Positions 45,816 through 57,667 of a DNA stretch of 64,000 nt are shown here, piece by piece. Source of the stretch: Morella rubra (Eukaryota > Streptophyta > Magnoliopsida > Fagales > Myricaceae); contig CM025853.1 in assembly GCA_003952965.2 (NCBI GenBank), positions 16,447,324 to 16,511,323 of the forward strand, written 5' to 3'. A program made the translations under genes and the position numbers. Each line of letters begins with the position of its first letter. Positions within the stretch are counted from its first letter, which is position 1. Under the pieces are notes generated by a model that was not told the DNA's origin, ran no database searches, and saw only the letters and a program-made list of their open reading frames with translations.

Positions 45816-47144
45816 TGATGAGTGTACAAAAGTGCTCTCTAGATACCCTATTATTGGACTAAAATGCTAAAATGTGAATAGAAATAATTGGAATTAATGT
45901 GTATTCTTGAATTGAGTTGCTATTTACTTTGGGATACTCCTAAGCAGATTTTTATGTTTAATTTCAGAGTTTATAAAAGAGCAAGTCAAAGCCCAGTCAA
46001 ATTCAAAGGAGGACTCTCATGGGGTTGAGAGCAATTTGGATCAGAGAAAAAAAAAAAAAAAAAAGGAAAAAGGATCACAAAAGGAAACTGCAAGAAGTCC
46101 AAGTCCGAAATTCGCTAGGAGACAGCCTGGACATATTTTAGTATTTTGATCGTAACTTTCCACTCACATATCGGATGGATGCAATTCTTGATGCGTTGGA
46201 AAGCTATCTTAAGGGGATACAATTCATTGTGAGATGGTATTTCTCTAATTCGGACGTTTACTAGGTCAAAAGTGTGCCGCAATCCAAGCCCGAAACCAGA
46301 GGATTTTTTTTTATTATTCCGTTTTTTAGGGTTTTGTTGGGGGACATATATAAGCTAAACTTTTTATTGTAAGGAGGTGGGGGGAGGCAGACTTAGGGAC
46401 TCAAGGTTTTTTTCTCTAGAATTTTTTTTCGTTCATCTTAGTATGGGGAACTAAATTCTCAAGTGGGGTTAGGGATGAACTTGCACACTAGACGGTATTT
46501 TCAATTCATTCTTAATTTGTGTATTTGATTTTCAATTACTAAAACTCTTTTGTTTTATCATTCTCAATTCATTGTTGATGTTTTCTTCTCCGAATAATCA
46601 TAGAATTTATTCTGTTTATGGATTCAGTAATGCTTTTTCTATTGAATGGATTAGTTCTTTGATTATGTTTGGATCAATTATTTATCTATATTGATTTACT
46701 TCTCTGCTGCAATATCGCTCCTTGAGTATATTGTCGTCGTTGGATTTTCTCAATAGGGATAATAATTTACGTATTCTAAAAGTGGTGAATGGTTTTCAAA
46801 GGATTACATTTGGTTTAATTTTGGTTTATAAATCTATACCTTCCGATTGGGAATTTTGGGAATTGAGTTCCCAATTGAGTTATTCACTGAATTAAGAATA
46901 ATTAAAATACCGGAGTTGTGCAAGGGATTCCCGACGCTTTACTGTTCGTCAAATTTGAGTACTTTTTCCGTTAGTCACTCTGCTTCACTTCAATTTGCAT
47001 TTAAAATTAATCTTTGTTCTCCATTGTCATTTAATATTTTTCTTTAGTTTCTTTGTTCCTTTTGCTATTTTTTAATTTGTCTCTCTGTGGAATCAACACC
47101 CCAAAGCTATGCTACAACAACTGCATTATTCTTTGGGTGTAATA
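45816..47144 (+). repeat. Athila-like 3' LTR
   Basis: About 1329 bases, TGATGAGTGTACAAAAG to GGGTGTAATA. The CA end of the 5' LTR (TAATCA) is altered here. Only small indels and scattered substitutions separate it from 37463-38802. Confidence 0.88.
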
Positions 47145-48290
47145 AACATGCTTACAGCATTGAGCATAAACACCCACCATTGAAGGCAAGTGTGCAAAGC
47201 TCAATGTTGAATGTGTATCCGGAAGACAAAAGGAGATTTGCATCGAAATTTCTAAACACATCTGTCACAATATCAGATACAATTACGCACATTACGCATA
47301 TTGTAAACTCAAACTGTCCATAACGTGGACAATTCAAGAATTACACCGAGTGCGTTATCCGAACAACGTGTAATTCTTAAACGGGGGCTAAGGCTACTAA
47401 ATGAATGCATGAACATCACAGCAAAAACGTTCGGATGCTCATAACGTCCAACATAAAATATAAGCATTTGGACCTATTTTGGTAAGCATCCGGACAAATA
47501 AGTTAGTCCGGACGGTACATAAACCGTCTGGACTGCGATTGTCGAACAACACTGTTCTTCGACGAACAGATGACATTTTCAACACAAATTCATGCCAAAA
47601 TCAACCAAAATGACAAATATTTCAATATAAACATATCACAACCAACTCCAAACTCAATTTTGATCATTTTAGACCCTAGCAATTCGAAAAACACATAATT
47701 TGATATCCTAAAATCCTTAATTTTCATTCTAAAATAATAATAAAAAAAATTTAAAACCCACAAACCTTAAATGCAATCCAATCTGAAATCCCAAATAGGT
47801 TGCTCCTTTCACACCCTTTTCAATGAGATTGACGTCTCAAAATCAGCTCCCCTCTTCTCCTCTTGCTCAAATCTCTTAAATTTCTAAGTTTTGACCGTTT
47901 TCGCTATACTGTCCGCAATTTCCCGTCTTTCAAACGAATATAATCCATTTGGACGCACATAATATCGTTCGGAGGCCTACGTATAAAAGTTTACGAGGAA
48001 AAAACATGCAGCCTAAATTTTCATACCGTCCAACGGAAACTTACAGCTGACGACACCATTTTAGCAACTATCAAACGACAGTGTTTGATCTTGAACAAAA
48101 CGTCTAGGCTCCACCATAAAACGTCTGAACGCTTTATTAAATTTTACGATGCCGTTTGGAAACCCCTAAACGACAACGTCTTAACACTACAATCTAAAAA
48201 ATAGCGTCCGAACAGTATATCAATTACGTCCGGACGCTTTTCTTGTGAAGTACAACACCGTTCGACCTTACTGTAATGCGTCCAGGCAGT
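47145..48290. other. Subterminal-type, non-coding CACTA 2 sequence right of the Athila insertion
   Basis: It contains CATCCGGAC, GTCCGGACGG, CGTCTGGAC and CGTCCGAAC copies (47480-47560 and 48060-48290) separated by AT-rich text. No coding sequence is recognised. Confidence 0.55.
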
Positions 48291-48604
48291 TATCCTCTAG
48301 TCCGAACAGTTTTGACAATCTTATTTTTTTTATTTCTTTCTAATATAAAGAAGAGTGTAAGGAGTGTAACGAAGTTGGAAGGAGTTACGAAATGAGATAG
48401 AAATAATAAACATATTGTACTGACTTTTAATAGATAGAAATAACATAAACATATCAAATCTCCACAAAACATAATATAAACAAAATAAAAACAGATACAA
48501 TCCCAATATACGTACTCAAAACATAATACAAAAATAAATGTTCTCAAAATATAATAAAAAATCAAATGTCATAATAAAAGAAACCAAATATCTACTGATC
48601 ATCA

Positions 48605-49699
48605 ATCATCAGCGAGCTGCAGAACTGTCTGAACATCCCTCATGTGCTTCTCAAGCAACACGACCCGCTCGGTCAGGGCAACTAGCTCTGCACTGGTAGC
48701 AACGCCCTTCAGGACGAAGTGATATCACCCATCATCTCATGGGTGGGCTGCATGACCGCTTGCATCTACTCAGTCAACTCGGTCATCATAGCTGCCACCC
48801 AACTCGGCTGTTGTCCCTCGAGTCCCTAGGAGGAGCCCTGTCTAGGATCCTGCTCCTCGATCCCCTGAGCGAGCTCTTCTCGTCTAGCTCTAGCTGCTCG
48901 AGCAACACTCAGCCCTTGTCATATCTGAGCCATCGACTTTGGGAGCATTATCTTGTTAATCGACCTAAGTGAAACCTCCTTGGCTTGTCGACACCTCGGG
49001 TACCATCAAGTTATGCAGGAAATGGGTCAGAAGAACACCGTAGGGCAACAAAATCTGAGCGTCGGTCTTCAGGGCCTCAACACGGACATATTGGTGGTTG
49101 AATGATGCCATATCAATAGGAAGCCCCCGTACAACTACCATGTACAAGAACTCGGCCCGGCCATAAGTCACCTCTGTCGTGTGCTTCTTCAGGTCGATGG
49201 CAGAGCATAGAATCAGGTGCATGATCCTCCAGAAAGGAAGCAGCTGCCCATGAAGCATGTTGCTTCCCTCCAGGATAGCTATATCTGGGCCCAGCAGCGT
49301 CTGAAAAACCTCTGCCTTAGTAGGCCGGCCCTCCTCTGTCATTGGAACGTTGGAGAACGTTGTCACATCCCTCACGTACCCCAAAAATCGCACTAGCTCA
49401 TCTGGTGAGAATATGATCTGCACGTTCCGGATAGTCACCTCCATACTAGGCTCCTCGAGGTCCTTCGCCCGAAGTATAGAAGCATAGAACTCTCGCACTA
49501 GGTTCTTCGACGCATACCCTGTCCTTTGGAGGAATGGAAGCCAACCTCCTTGCTCCATTATCTTTGGAAGTGTCCAATCTCAAACCAAAGCTCGTAGAAA
49601 TCCGCCAACTGGATATGCCTGCTCGACAACGACCGAGCGGGACATGATGACTGCCGTATGCTCCTCCAACGATAAAGCTGGAGCAAAAGATTCCTGCAT
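48605..49699 (-). pseudogene. Transposase_32-like (putative plant transposon protein) gene in CACTA 2
   Basis: The main open stretch is 49558-48965 (197 codons): MEQGGWLPFLQRTGYASKNL, LVREFYASIL, EVTIRNVQIIFSPDELVRFL, LPFWRIMHLILCSAIDLKKH and HNLMVPEVSTSQGGF. This resembles the domain annotated as putative plant transposon protein, often found within CACTA and related elements. Upstream the frame shifts at about 49560 (LADFYELWFEIGHFQR lies in another frame; MQESFAPAL near 49699). Downstream an Arg/Glu-rich coil (VARAARARREELAQGIEEQD, about 48910-48850) continues past the stop. Its role is not known to me. Damaged by at least two breaks. Confidence 0.55.
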
Positions 49700-49744
49700 C
49701 AACCTGGTTGCTGGTACTCAAACGCTTGCTCATTTTCAATAATC

Positions 49745-52700
49745 TACAAAACAGTTCGAACAGGTGTAACTACGTCCGAACAACAACATAAAAGGAGTCC
49801 GAACGGTATAATAAAAAAAAAATGTAAGTTTAATATCAACAGGCGTTCGATAGATAAAAATAGTGTCCGGACCAATTTGGATAGCCGTCCGAACTTAAAG
49901 CAGTTAAAAAAACAATTTAACTTTACTATGAAAGTGACCGGACAGCATTGACATAGCGTCCGGACATAAGAAAAACGACAACGTTTCATGTTTGGATAAA
50001 TCCTCGCGTTCGGACACTTTTGCATAGCCGTCCGAACTAAACACAAATAGTAAAATTTTATAATTTTTAATATAACACTGTCCGGACGTGTTTCATGTAG
50101 TGTCCGAACACAAACTAAACGACGACATATTTCTTTTTGATACTAAAAGGAGTCCGAATTGGTGATTAAGACGTCCGGACTAATGGGACGACGACCGAGT
50201 TAACTCAGCCATGGCAGCATCTCAAAACCTCCCACACACTACCCAAAACACCACCAAATCACAAACAAATACACTTAACAATCCTAACACTTAACACAAT
50301 CCATTTCTACGTAAAAATCAATCAAAAAACACAATGTAGTATACAAAAAATAGAATTGAAATCCTATACGTAAAACTGTAAAAAAACGAAAATTTTAAAA
50401 AATCATGTTAAAAATCAACAAAACATACTTGGATGTGATTAGAATGTCGACGGAATGAGTTTACGCCAAGATTTGACAAAGAAACAATGAGGGTCGAGAG
50501 AGTTTAGATGATAAAACGTTCGGTTTAATGAAAATGTCGAACTGTTCGTGTTTTTCATAATCGTGAACCCGTCCGGACGGTTACTATACGTCCGGACGCT
50601 ATCAGCACACGTGGCCAATGAGAGTCCTCCGCATTAAATGCCAAAATTTAAACCATTTAAAATAGTTCGAAAAATTAATTACGTCCGGACGATTATGGTA
50701 AGTCCAAACGGTTTTCCCCTGTCTTCGTGCGACGTGGAAGCACACGTTTGGCTGAATAAACGTCACGACACGTCCTGACGTTATGAATAGGGTTCGAACA
50801 GTGACAACTGTTGTCAACCGTCATGTAACTTAAACACGTGTAAGCCATGCGACGGTTACAAAATACGTCCGACGCTTATCATGTCCGTTCGAACCATGTC
50901 GTACACTCATACACATTTGGACAGTGTTTTGATACGTTCGGACGTGTGCCACATTTTTTTTTCTTTTTCATTTCACACAGTTTAATTTACTTCAATAAAT
51001 TTAATTTATTTAAATCATTTCAAAACATATATAATTATAACTAATCAACTATTTAAATTAAAATCATTATTACACTAATTCCATGGCGGCTAATCACCTA
51101 TTTAATTGTAATTGCAGTAACCGTTCCGTTAACATAGCACTCGTACTAGTAACTCTTTTAATTATACTAATCATCCGTTTAAATTTTAATAAATTTAAAC
51201 TAATGAAAAAACATAATTAATATGGAATATCAAACATAATTTAAATACCGAATGAAAAACACAATCATAATGTCTAGTACAAGTCGAAGACGATCCTTCT
51301 AAGGATAAGTTAATATATAATAGTGATAAAAACATAAACATGAAACTACTCGAAATCACAAGATGGCTCGTCCAGATCTTGTCCGAGGGCGTCACGAACA
51401 TGCGCCAAATGCTCCTCTATATTATCTACACGTCTGATGAGTGTCTGGAGTTGTATCGGAACGGTATGGACAAACTTGGACAACTGGGACAATTGTTCTC
51501 TCACAGCGAACAGTTCCCTTTATATAATATTCATCTCCTCCGTTAGAGCCCTATCCGTTAGAGCAAATTTATTTTCCAGACCAATCAAGCGGCATTGGAG
51601 CTCCATGCACAACGAATGCGTCGGCTCCACTATCGCCCGAAGACTCCCCCTCAGCTCCACTAAAAAAGCATCCGCCCAAGCTGGTCGCTGTCTGTCCCCG
51701 ACATTAGTGATACTTCTCTCCAAAGTGATCCATGGTCAACCTAGCAAAAACCGTCTGAACATAAGCACAAACCGTTCGCACGCCGTTCAAACGGAGACGT
51801 TTATTTTTAGAATACGTCCGAACGTTTAAAATTACCATTCGAACAAAAGATTAATGCCCGACTAAATATTAACGTCTGAACGACATATACCACAATCCGA
51901 ACAGTGATTCGACGAACACAAACCAAACACTACCATAGATGAACACAAAGAACACAAAAAAATTCAAAAGTATTCAATTGAAATGCATGAAATTGAAAAC
52001 CAAACTCACGAAGAAGGTCTTACCTGAAGTTGTTTGAGAGATCTCGAACGGATAGTGAAAAATTTGATAGAAAAGTTTGAGAGAATAGAGTGAAAGTGTG
52101 ATTTTGGCTAAGTCTGTCCTTTTTAATTTGTCAAGAATGCGTCCGAATGGTAATATTGGGGTTCAGACTCCTATCAGCTATTAGATTCACGCGTGGCCCA
52201 ATCAAATTCAACGTCATTAAATATGATCGATTTGAGAAGCTTCTTAGAACTAAACCCATCCGGACTGTATCTATTGGTCCGGACGGTGTCCAGTGGAAGT
52301 TTTGCAACGTGGAAGCACACGACTCGCGGAATCAGCATTCATACGCGTGTGGACATGTTCTTTAGCGTCCGGACGTAGGTATTTTTTCACGTTCGAACGC
52401 TCTAGTGGAGGTCCGGACGTGATTGAGCGTTCGCGACGATTTTCAATTTGTCACTATATGCTGACGATTATTATTCGTCACGTGATTTCGTTCGGACGTT
52501 GTATCCTTTACGTCCGGACATTATTGTAAAAAAATTGTGACGATTCTGAATGTCACTTGGTTACGACGATTTGGAATTCGTCACCCAGCAAAGGGTCCGA
52601 ACGGGTTGATCGTGAGTCCGGACAATATTTTGTATTTTTTGACTATTTTAATCATCACTCATGCGCGACGTGTGGTATGTTGTCACACGAGACATACGTC

Positions 52701-52760
52701 CGAACGGTTTTGGGACCTGTCCGATGGTTTTGGCGTTCATGGGTGACTTTGGGTGACAAA
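49745..52760. repeat. Right subterminal repeat array of CACTA 2
   Basis: About 3 kb packed with GTCCGGACG, CGTCCGAAC, GTTCGGACG and GTTCGAAC variants in both orientations, often every 30-60 bases, and with GGTGACAAA/GTGACGA repeats nearest the end. No host gene is present. A short Transposase_32-tail-like fragment lies at about 51730-51520 on the minus strand. Repeats of this sort are the binding sites of TNPA-like proteins. Confidence 0.75.
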
Positions 52761-52854
52761 ATTAATGTTTTGTCATGGAAAGCCACTTTAGGTGACAAAA
52801 TTTGGTTAGACACCCAAATCTTTGTCACCTAAAGCTATATTTCTTGTAGTGCGT

Positions 52855-54786
52855 ACAACGTTACTTATATTAGTACTTCAAGAAATAACCTCCGACTAAT
52901 CCTATATTCTCAAACACAAATCTGTTAAAATTAACAACCAATTTGAGATTATAAGCTTTGAGGTTCCTGCAAATACAAAGCTGTTAATATATCATGTTCT
53001 AGGATCAGTACTGTTTTAGCTCTCAACGAAGTGGATTAATTAAAAAGAAAACAAGCTCCTGTTCTTAATTCATGTTATCATACCAAAAATGCTCTATAAA
53101 ATTAAGTTTGTTATACAGTAAGGCCTTCGTGTATATATTTCTTCCGATCGAAATCAAAGAAGCCTAATTGTTTAACGGAGTACTATACATATCACATCTT
53201 GGAATTAAAAGGCAATTACATTAGTCAGAATTATTAATTATTATAGAATTCCCACGGAGTACTACGTACGTACAGTTAACGTTTTATATATCCAAGTTGA
53301 GTGAATCAACATTTTGACCGCTTCTCGCTAACTCTGGGCAACTTCCTCTCAACCAAACGTGTCAGCTACAAATTAATTCTTTTTTTGTTTTTCTAACCTT
53401 CTTTCATAATTACGAAAATACACTATGACTTAAGTAAAATTTCAAAACTGCCCCTGCACTCTTCATTTACCAAATTATCTCCAGACCTTTTTCTTTAACT
53501 ACCAAATTATTTTGAATTATTAGTATTAATAATAGTTATTTTTTGAAGGATATTATAACAAAACATGTAGGAGGCTGTCTTAATTTTCCCAGGGTCAAGC
53601 CCCCTTGTTTAGACTTATCTTTCTTAGATTGTGTTGAGTACCAAAACTTTAGGGTAGTTAAAATTTTAGGTATAGAAGTTGGGGAAAAAGTGAGGAGAGA
53701 AAGTGAAAAAGTTGATAAAAAAATGAAAAATTTTATGAGAGTTGATTAAGAAGTGAGAAGAGAGAAATTTTTGTAATAATGATAAATTTTTAAAGAGCCA
53801 AAATTTTGGTTGCTGAACGCAACCTTAGCATCCCAAAAATTGCACATAGCCATGATGCCCAGTACGTTCTTGTCAAGTTTATTGACTTTGAAGTATTAAT
53901 TGTTGATAATGCCAAAAAAATCCAGCCCACCACAAAGTATGCTAATTGGACTGCCTGGGGGCTGGGGTCCAAGCCGAAGTTGAGCTGGGCTTAACCTTGA
54001 GTTAGGTTCAACCAAAAAGTATGAATAGTGAAGAGGGAACTTCCCTTTGGGTTGACATCCGACGTTCAAGTCAGTTTCTTTCTTTATTCTTCTTCTTCTT
54101 TCATTTTTTTTTTATTCTTTGCTAATGCTTATATCCTTTCCCTTGGGTCTGTTGTCTGCAAGAGTGACGGTTAGGTGGTGCATAATCTCTGAGTCCCTTT
54201 TACTGAGATCCAATGAATTTCGTCCGGAATGAGTAAGGAAATCGATAGTTGAGCGCGATCCCTCCTTTTTCCAAGGGAAGCCCAGACCTTATTTCCTTTC
54301 TAGGCCCTTTGTCAGTGGGCCAATGGTGGTCACGTCTCTTACACTCTTCATAGCAGCGAATGGGACGCGACAATAAGAGGGGAATCCTTCTTCTAACAGG
54401 CGGTTATTTTTCTCCGAGGCTCGGGCCTGATGGGCTAGTGGGCGGACCGAGAACAGAGTCTCCACGGGAGGCCGCCATTTATTCCTAGACCATACTTTTG
54501 GAGCTTGGTAATATGGATATTGAAATAACTCTCTTTGTGGGCCGGGCCCTGTGTTACCGGGCCGAGAGAATTTTACCTTATCAGTTATAATTAGAAATTA
54601 AACAGAATAAAAGAAGTTCCCTTTCTTTGTTATTAAACCAAAACTGCTTTAAGCTCACAAAAGAAAAAACCCAAAAATGCCTTATACATCCTTTGGTTTT
54701 TGAGGTAGGGCCAGTTGTAGCGGTATCATCCAAGTTAATGAATCGAATATATGTATATTTATATATATATATATATAAAATATATA
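52855..54786. other. Intergenic region with chitinase-upstream remnants
   Basis: AACATTTTGACCGCTTCTCG and ACTTCCTCTCAACCAAACGT (about 53310-53360) resemble text upstream of the chitinase genes, so old unit sequence persists here. Bases 54160-54570 are GC-richer than their neighbours (GGGCCGGGCCC, GAGGCTCGGGCC) and look like part of an unidentified retroelement or LTR. An AT microsatellite occupies 54747-54786. No gene is recognised. Confidence 0.5.
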
Positions 54787-54963
54787 ACCTGAACAGTGAG
54801 TCCAGCATTCCAAACAGTAAGTCTTAGGAGAGGCCTGAGCAGATGGGTATGAGAGGGTATATCCTTTTAGGTTTGTTGAGTCGAAAGGTTGAAGCTTAAA
54901 TAGGTTTATTGTCGGTTTATTATTTTGTTTGATTTAGTGTGATTCTTGTGACCAACAGTAAAC

Positions 54964-56148
54964 ATGAATAAGATGTTTAGATCCACTTCTTCCACCAGTT
55001 CTAGGTCATCTGGTTCCATTCCCCCAATTCCAGGTATATTAAATAAAGAAGAATACGAACTCAATGAAGTCAACTCCAACCTTCAGGATTGGAATATTCC
55101 AAAGGTTCCTAGTAGTGAAATCTACTCCAGGTCAAGTTTTAGTCCCTTATCCTTCACAAGTAATTACCATGTCAAAACCGTAGAGCAGGTCTACGCTCTT
55201 AGTAAAACCCATGAGAAATGTCAACTTTTGTTTCTCGATGTCCTTAAAAAACATAGGAAAAAAGGTTTCAAGTACATTCACATAGGATTAGTTCAAGTTG
55301 CGGTCAAACTATTAACCCGCAAAGGAATTGATGCCTCTGTGCTGTTGTGTCTTCGTGATGCTAGGTTCACAGATTACGACACAAGTATCTTAGGTATAAT
55401 CGAATCCAGTCTCCATAATGGTCCCATGTATTTTGATTGTTTTCCCGATTTTTCCTTAAGTCTAAGTGATAAACATCTTCTAAAAGTTTTAACCTTGAAC
55501 ATTAAAACTTCAGGTTATGAGATGTTAGAAGGAAGTCAACCTTTAGTTTTGATTTATAGGATTTATTACAAATGTATTCGGACTAACCTCAATGTCCATG
55601 CCTTAGAAAAATGTCCCAAAGATCAAACCCTTTTGATTCAAAGTCATACAAGTGATGCTAACATTAAAGTTCCTAGGTCAATTGTCTGGAAAGATGTTAC
55701 CCTCCCTAGTGAATGGATTCTGGAAAATGAGAACCCAACTAGGCTAGTCCATAGTGATATCACCAAGTTAGATATGATCCAACAATATTTAGATGGATCA
55801 GTTAGAATTAGCTTCGATGAACCTAGAGGTTTCCAGTCGTTTAGGATTCAGTCGATTAGTGCTAGTCATCCTCCACCCGAGACTATCATAGTATCCCATA
55901 AAGGATCGGAAGTTATAGCCTCACCTTTCAAAATACCATCTTCAGACAGGCAGATGCAATTGGTTGAACAAAACAATTACACCAACCAATACCTTCAAAC
56001 CATAGGTCATCAATTAGACAAGATTAAACTTAAGTTAGATGGTCAATCTTCGGTTAATGAAACCCCATTAATCAAGTTGTCTAGTGAGCCAGTAGGGTTA
56101 AGAAATCATCGGATTCCACAGCCCTTAGCAAAGTTACTCAGATGTTAA
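54964..56148 (+). CDS. Pararetrovirus movement protein region, 394-codon open frame
   Basis: Starts MNKMFRSTSSTSSRSSGS; the Ser-rich start resembles that of locus 1 (MKGLFKRSNSS). DWNIPKVP, YHVKTVEQVYAL, GLVQVAVKLLTRKG, LLCLRDARFTDYD and GPMYFDCFPDFSLSLSD follow in order, the pattern of a 30K-superfamily movement protein, which in viruses widens plasmodesmata for cell-to-cell spread. After residue 240 comes a linker with WKDVTLPSEW and a helical NNYTNQYLQTIGHQLDKIKL. It is the best-preserved movement protein in the window; in locus 1 the same part is in several frames. The frame ends at TAA 56146, where the capsid reading overlaps (56142), so a single base change has separated them. Confidence 0.8.
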   Translation: MNKMFRSTSSTSSRSSGSIPPIPGILNKEEYELNEVNSNLQDWNIPKVPSSEIYSRSSFSPLSFTSNYHVKTVEQVYALSKTHEKCQLLFLDVLKKHRKKGFKYIHIGLVQVAVKLLTRKGIDASVLLCLRDARFTDYDTSILGIIESSLHNGPMYFDCFPDFSLSLSDKHLLKVLTLNIKTSGYEMLEGSQPLVLIYRIYYKCIRTNLNVHALEKCPKDQTLLIQSHTSDANIKVPRSIVWKDVTLPSEWILENENPTRLVHSDITKLDMIQQYLDGSVRISFDEPRGFQSFRIQSISASHPPPETIIVSHKGSEVIASPFKIPSSDRQMQLVEQNNYTNQYLQTIGHQLDKIKLKLDGQSSVNETPLIKLSSEPVGLRNHRIPQPLAKLLRC

Positions 56149-57667
56149 AAAAATTAATTCCAATTGATAGTAAATCTGAAAGTAAAAAGCCTTCTTCTTC
56201 TCATCAAGTAAGTGCCCTTAACCAAGTTGAATCTGATTCAGAATCAGATTCGGATCACCAAATTAGTGAAATAGAAGACCAGGTCAAACAGTTAGAAGTC
56301 AATAGGATTAGGTCCGGTCGTCCTAACCCTATGTCTCTCACCCAGAATTGGTATAGTAAACCAACTCCTCCTAATCTTCAATTTGAAGAAAGGAATTTTC
56401 ATAGTCAATTCTCTGTCTCTTCTGACAAGTTATATGAATGGAATATTGATGGATTATCTGAATAGGAAATTCTTAATAAACTCCAACATATGACTATCGT
56501 AGCAAATAGCTACCTAGTTAACCAACTTCTTAGTCATCCAGAAGTTGTTGAGTTAATGGTCTCTGGTTTCACTAGCTCTTTACGCCAATGGTGGGAAAAG
56601 TATCTCATGGAAACAGATCGTGATCTTATTTGTGATGCAGTCCAGCATGATGTAGAAGGTTTACCAATCTTTGATGAAACCATAGGTCAAGGTGTTAGTG
56701 CTGGTATTAATACTCTTATTTATACCATTATTAAACATTTTCTTGGTACACCTAGTAATATCTCTGCTAGGATCCATGACCAACTTAGTAATCTCAAGTG
56801 CCCAACCTTAAGTGATTTTAGGTGGTACAAAGATGTCTTCATTTCTTGAGTCAAGCTTAGAGATGATTGTAAAAATCCATTTTGGAAAGAAAAATTCATT
56901 AATGGAATACCCAACCTCTTTGCCCATAAAATTCAAGAAGTCTTAAGTCAACCCTCAGGTATCATAGAATATGAAAACCTGACATATGGTGATATTGTTA
57001 TTACCATCAACAAAGAAGGTTTAAAGATGTGTATTAACATAAAAATTAGTAATCGGCTTAGCAAAGATCGTAGGAAAGCTAAATATGAAATGGGTAATTT
57101 CTACGAACAGTATGGTTTGCCTTCCATAGCACCTTCTCGTAGGAAACACCTGAAGGAAAGGCCATCCTTCAAAAAGTCAAACAAATACCACAAAAAATCC
57201 TTTAGGATGTATACTCCTCCTGAAGATAGTAAACCTAAGTATCACAAGAAATCCTTTAGAAAAAAGTCCAAACCCAATTTTACCAAAGACAAAAGTAAAA
57301 TTAGATGTTACAAATATAAACAATTAGGTCATTACAATTCATAATGTCGTGTTAGGGAAAACATTAATTCCTTAGACATCCTTGTTAGGGAAAAAATCAA
57401 ATTATTTTCCATTTTAGAGTTAAGAGATTCTAGCAGTAGTGACTTAGAAATAGATGACTTCCCATCCTCTAGTTCTAGTTCTAACCCTAGTACCGACACA
57501 GAATTTGACACCCCTACCCCGAAATTAAGATGTCAAGATAGTTGTTGTCACCTAGGTAAAACTTTGAATGTTATTAGTAAACAAGAAGAACTTTTAATAG
57601 ATTTAATAGATAAAGTTGAAGATCCTAAACTTAAAGCCGAGTATCTCACTAAGTTAAAAAATGTTTA
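56142..57667 (+). pseudogene. Pararetrovirus capsid region, broken
   Basis: Readings: 56142-56465 (acidic SDSESDSDHQ, then YEWNIDGLSE and TAG), 56490-56849 (SSLRQWWEKYL, LSNLKCPTLSDFRWYKD, then TGA), then WKEKFINGIPN and a Lys-rich segment to 57344, and an acidic Ser-rich tail to 57667. The zinc knuckle is degenerate: CYKYKQLGHYNS then a stop where the last cysteines would be, and the second cysteine is tyrosine. At least three in-frame stops replace sense codons without changing frame, which is typical of slow decay. Confidence 0.8.

Larger units (their letters stand above)
37463..47144 (+). mobile_element. Athila-type Ty3/gypsy LTR retrotransposon nested in CACTA 2
   Basis: 9682 bases with 1.33 kb LTRs, a tRNA-Asp-type primer site, and gag, protease, RT, RNase H and integrase in the gypsy order. 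The RT/RNase H sequence and the PBS TGGCGCCGTTGCCGGG place it with Athila/Tat-like elements. The two LTRs are close to identical by eye, with small indels, so insertion is relatively recent. I could not recognise a clear 5-base target duplication (ACACG before the left LTR, AACAT after the right one). Confidence 0.9.
33274..52851 (-). mobile_element. CACTA DNA transposon 2, complete ends, 19.6 kb
   Basis: The left end CACTACAAGAAAA (33274) and the right end ...TTTCTTGTAGTG (52851) are inverted repeats of 12-13 bases, each followed inward by GGTGACAAA repeats. The flanking triplets are TGT and CGT, an imperfect 3-base target duplication. Genes run on the minus strand: Transposase_32-like (near 49.7-48.6 kb), TNP2 (37248-34949), Transposase_24 (near 34.84-34.14 kb). 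Subterminal motif arrays lie at both ends. An Athila retrotransposon is nested at 37463-47144, so the element itself is about 9.9 kb. All its genes are broken. Confidence 0.9.

Noticed and set aside
51340..51829. Plus-strand ORFs near 51.4-51.8 kb
   Set aside because: They are shadows of the minus-strand Transposase_32-tail fragment and repeats.
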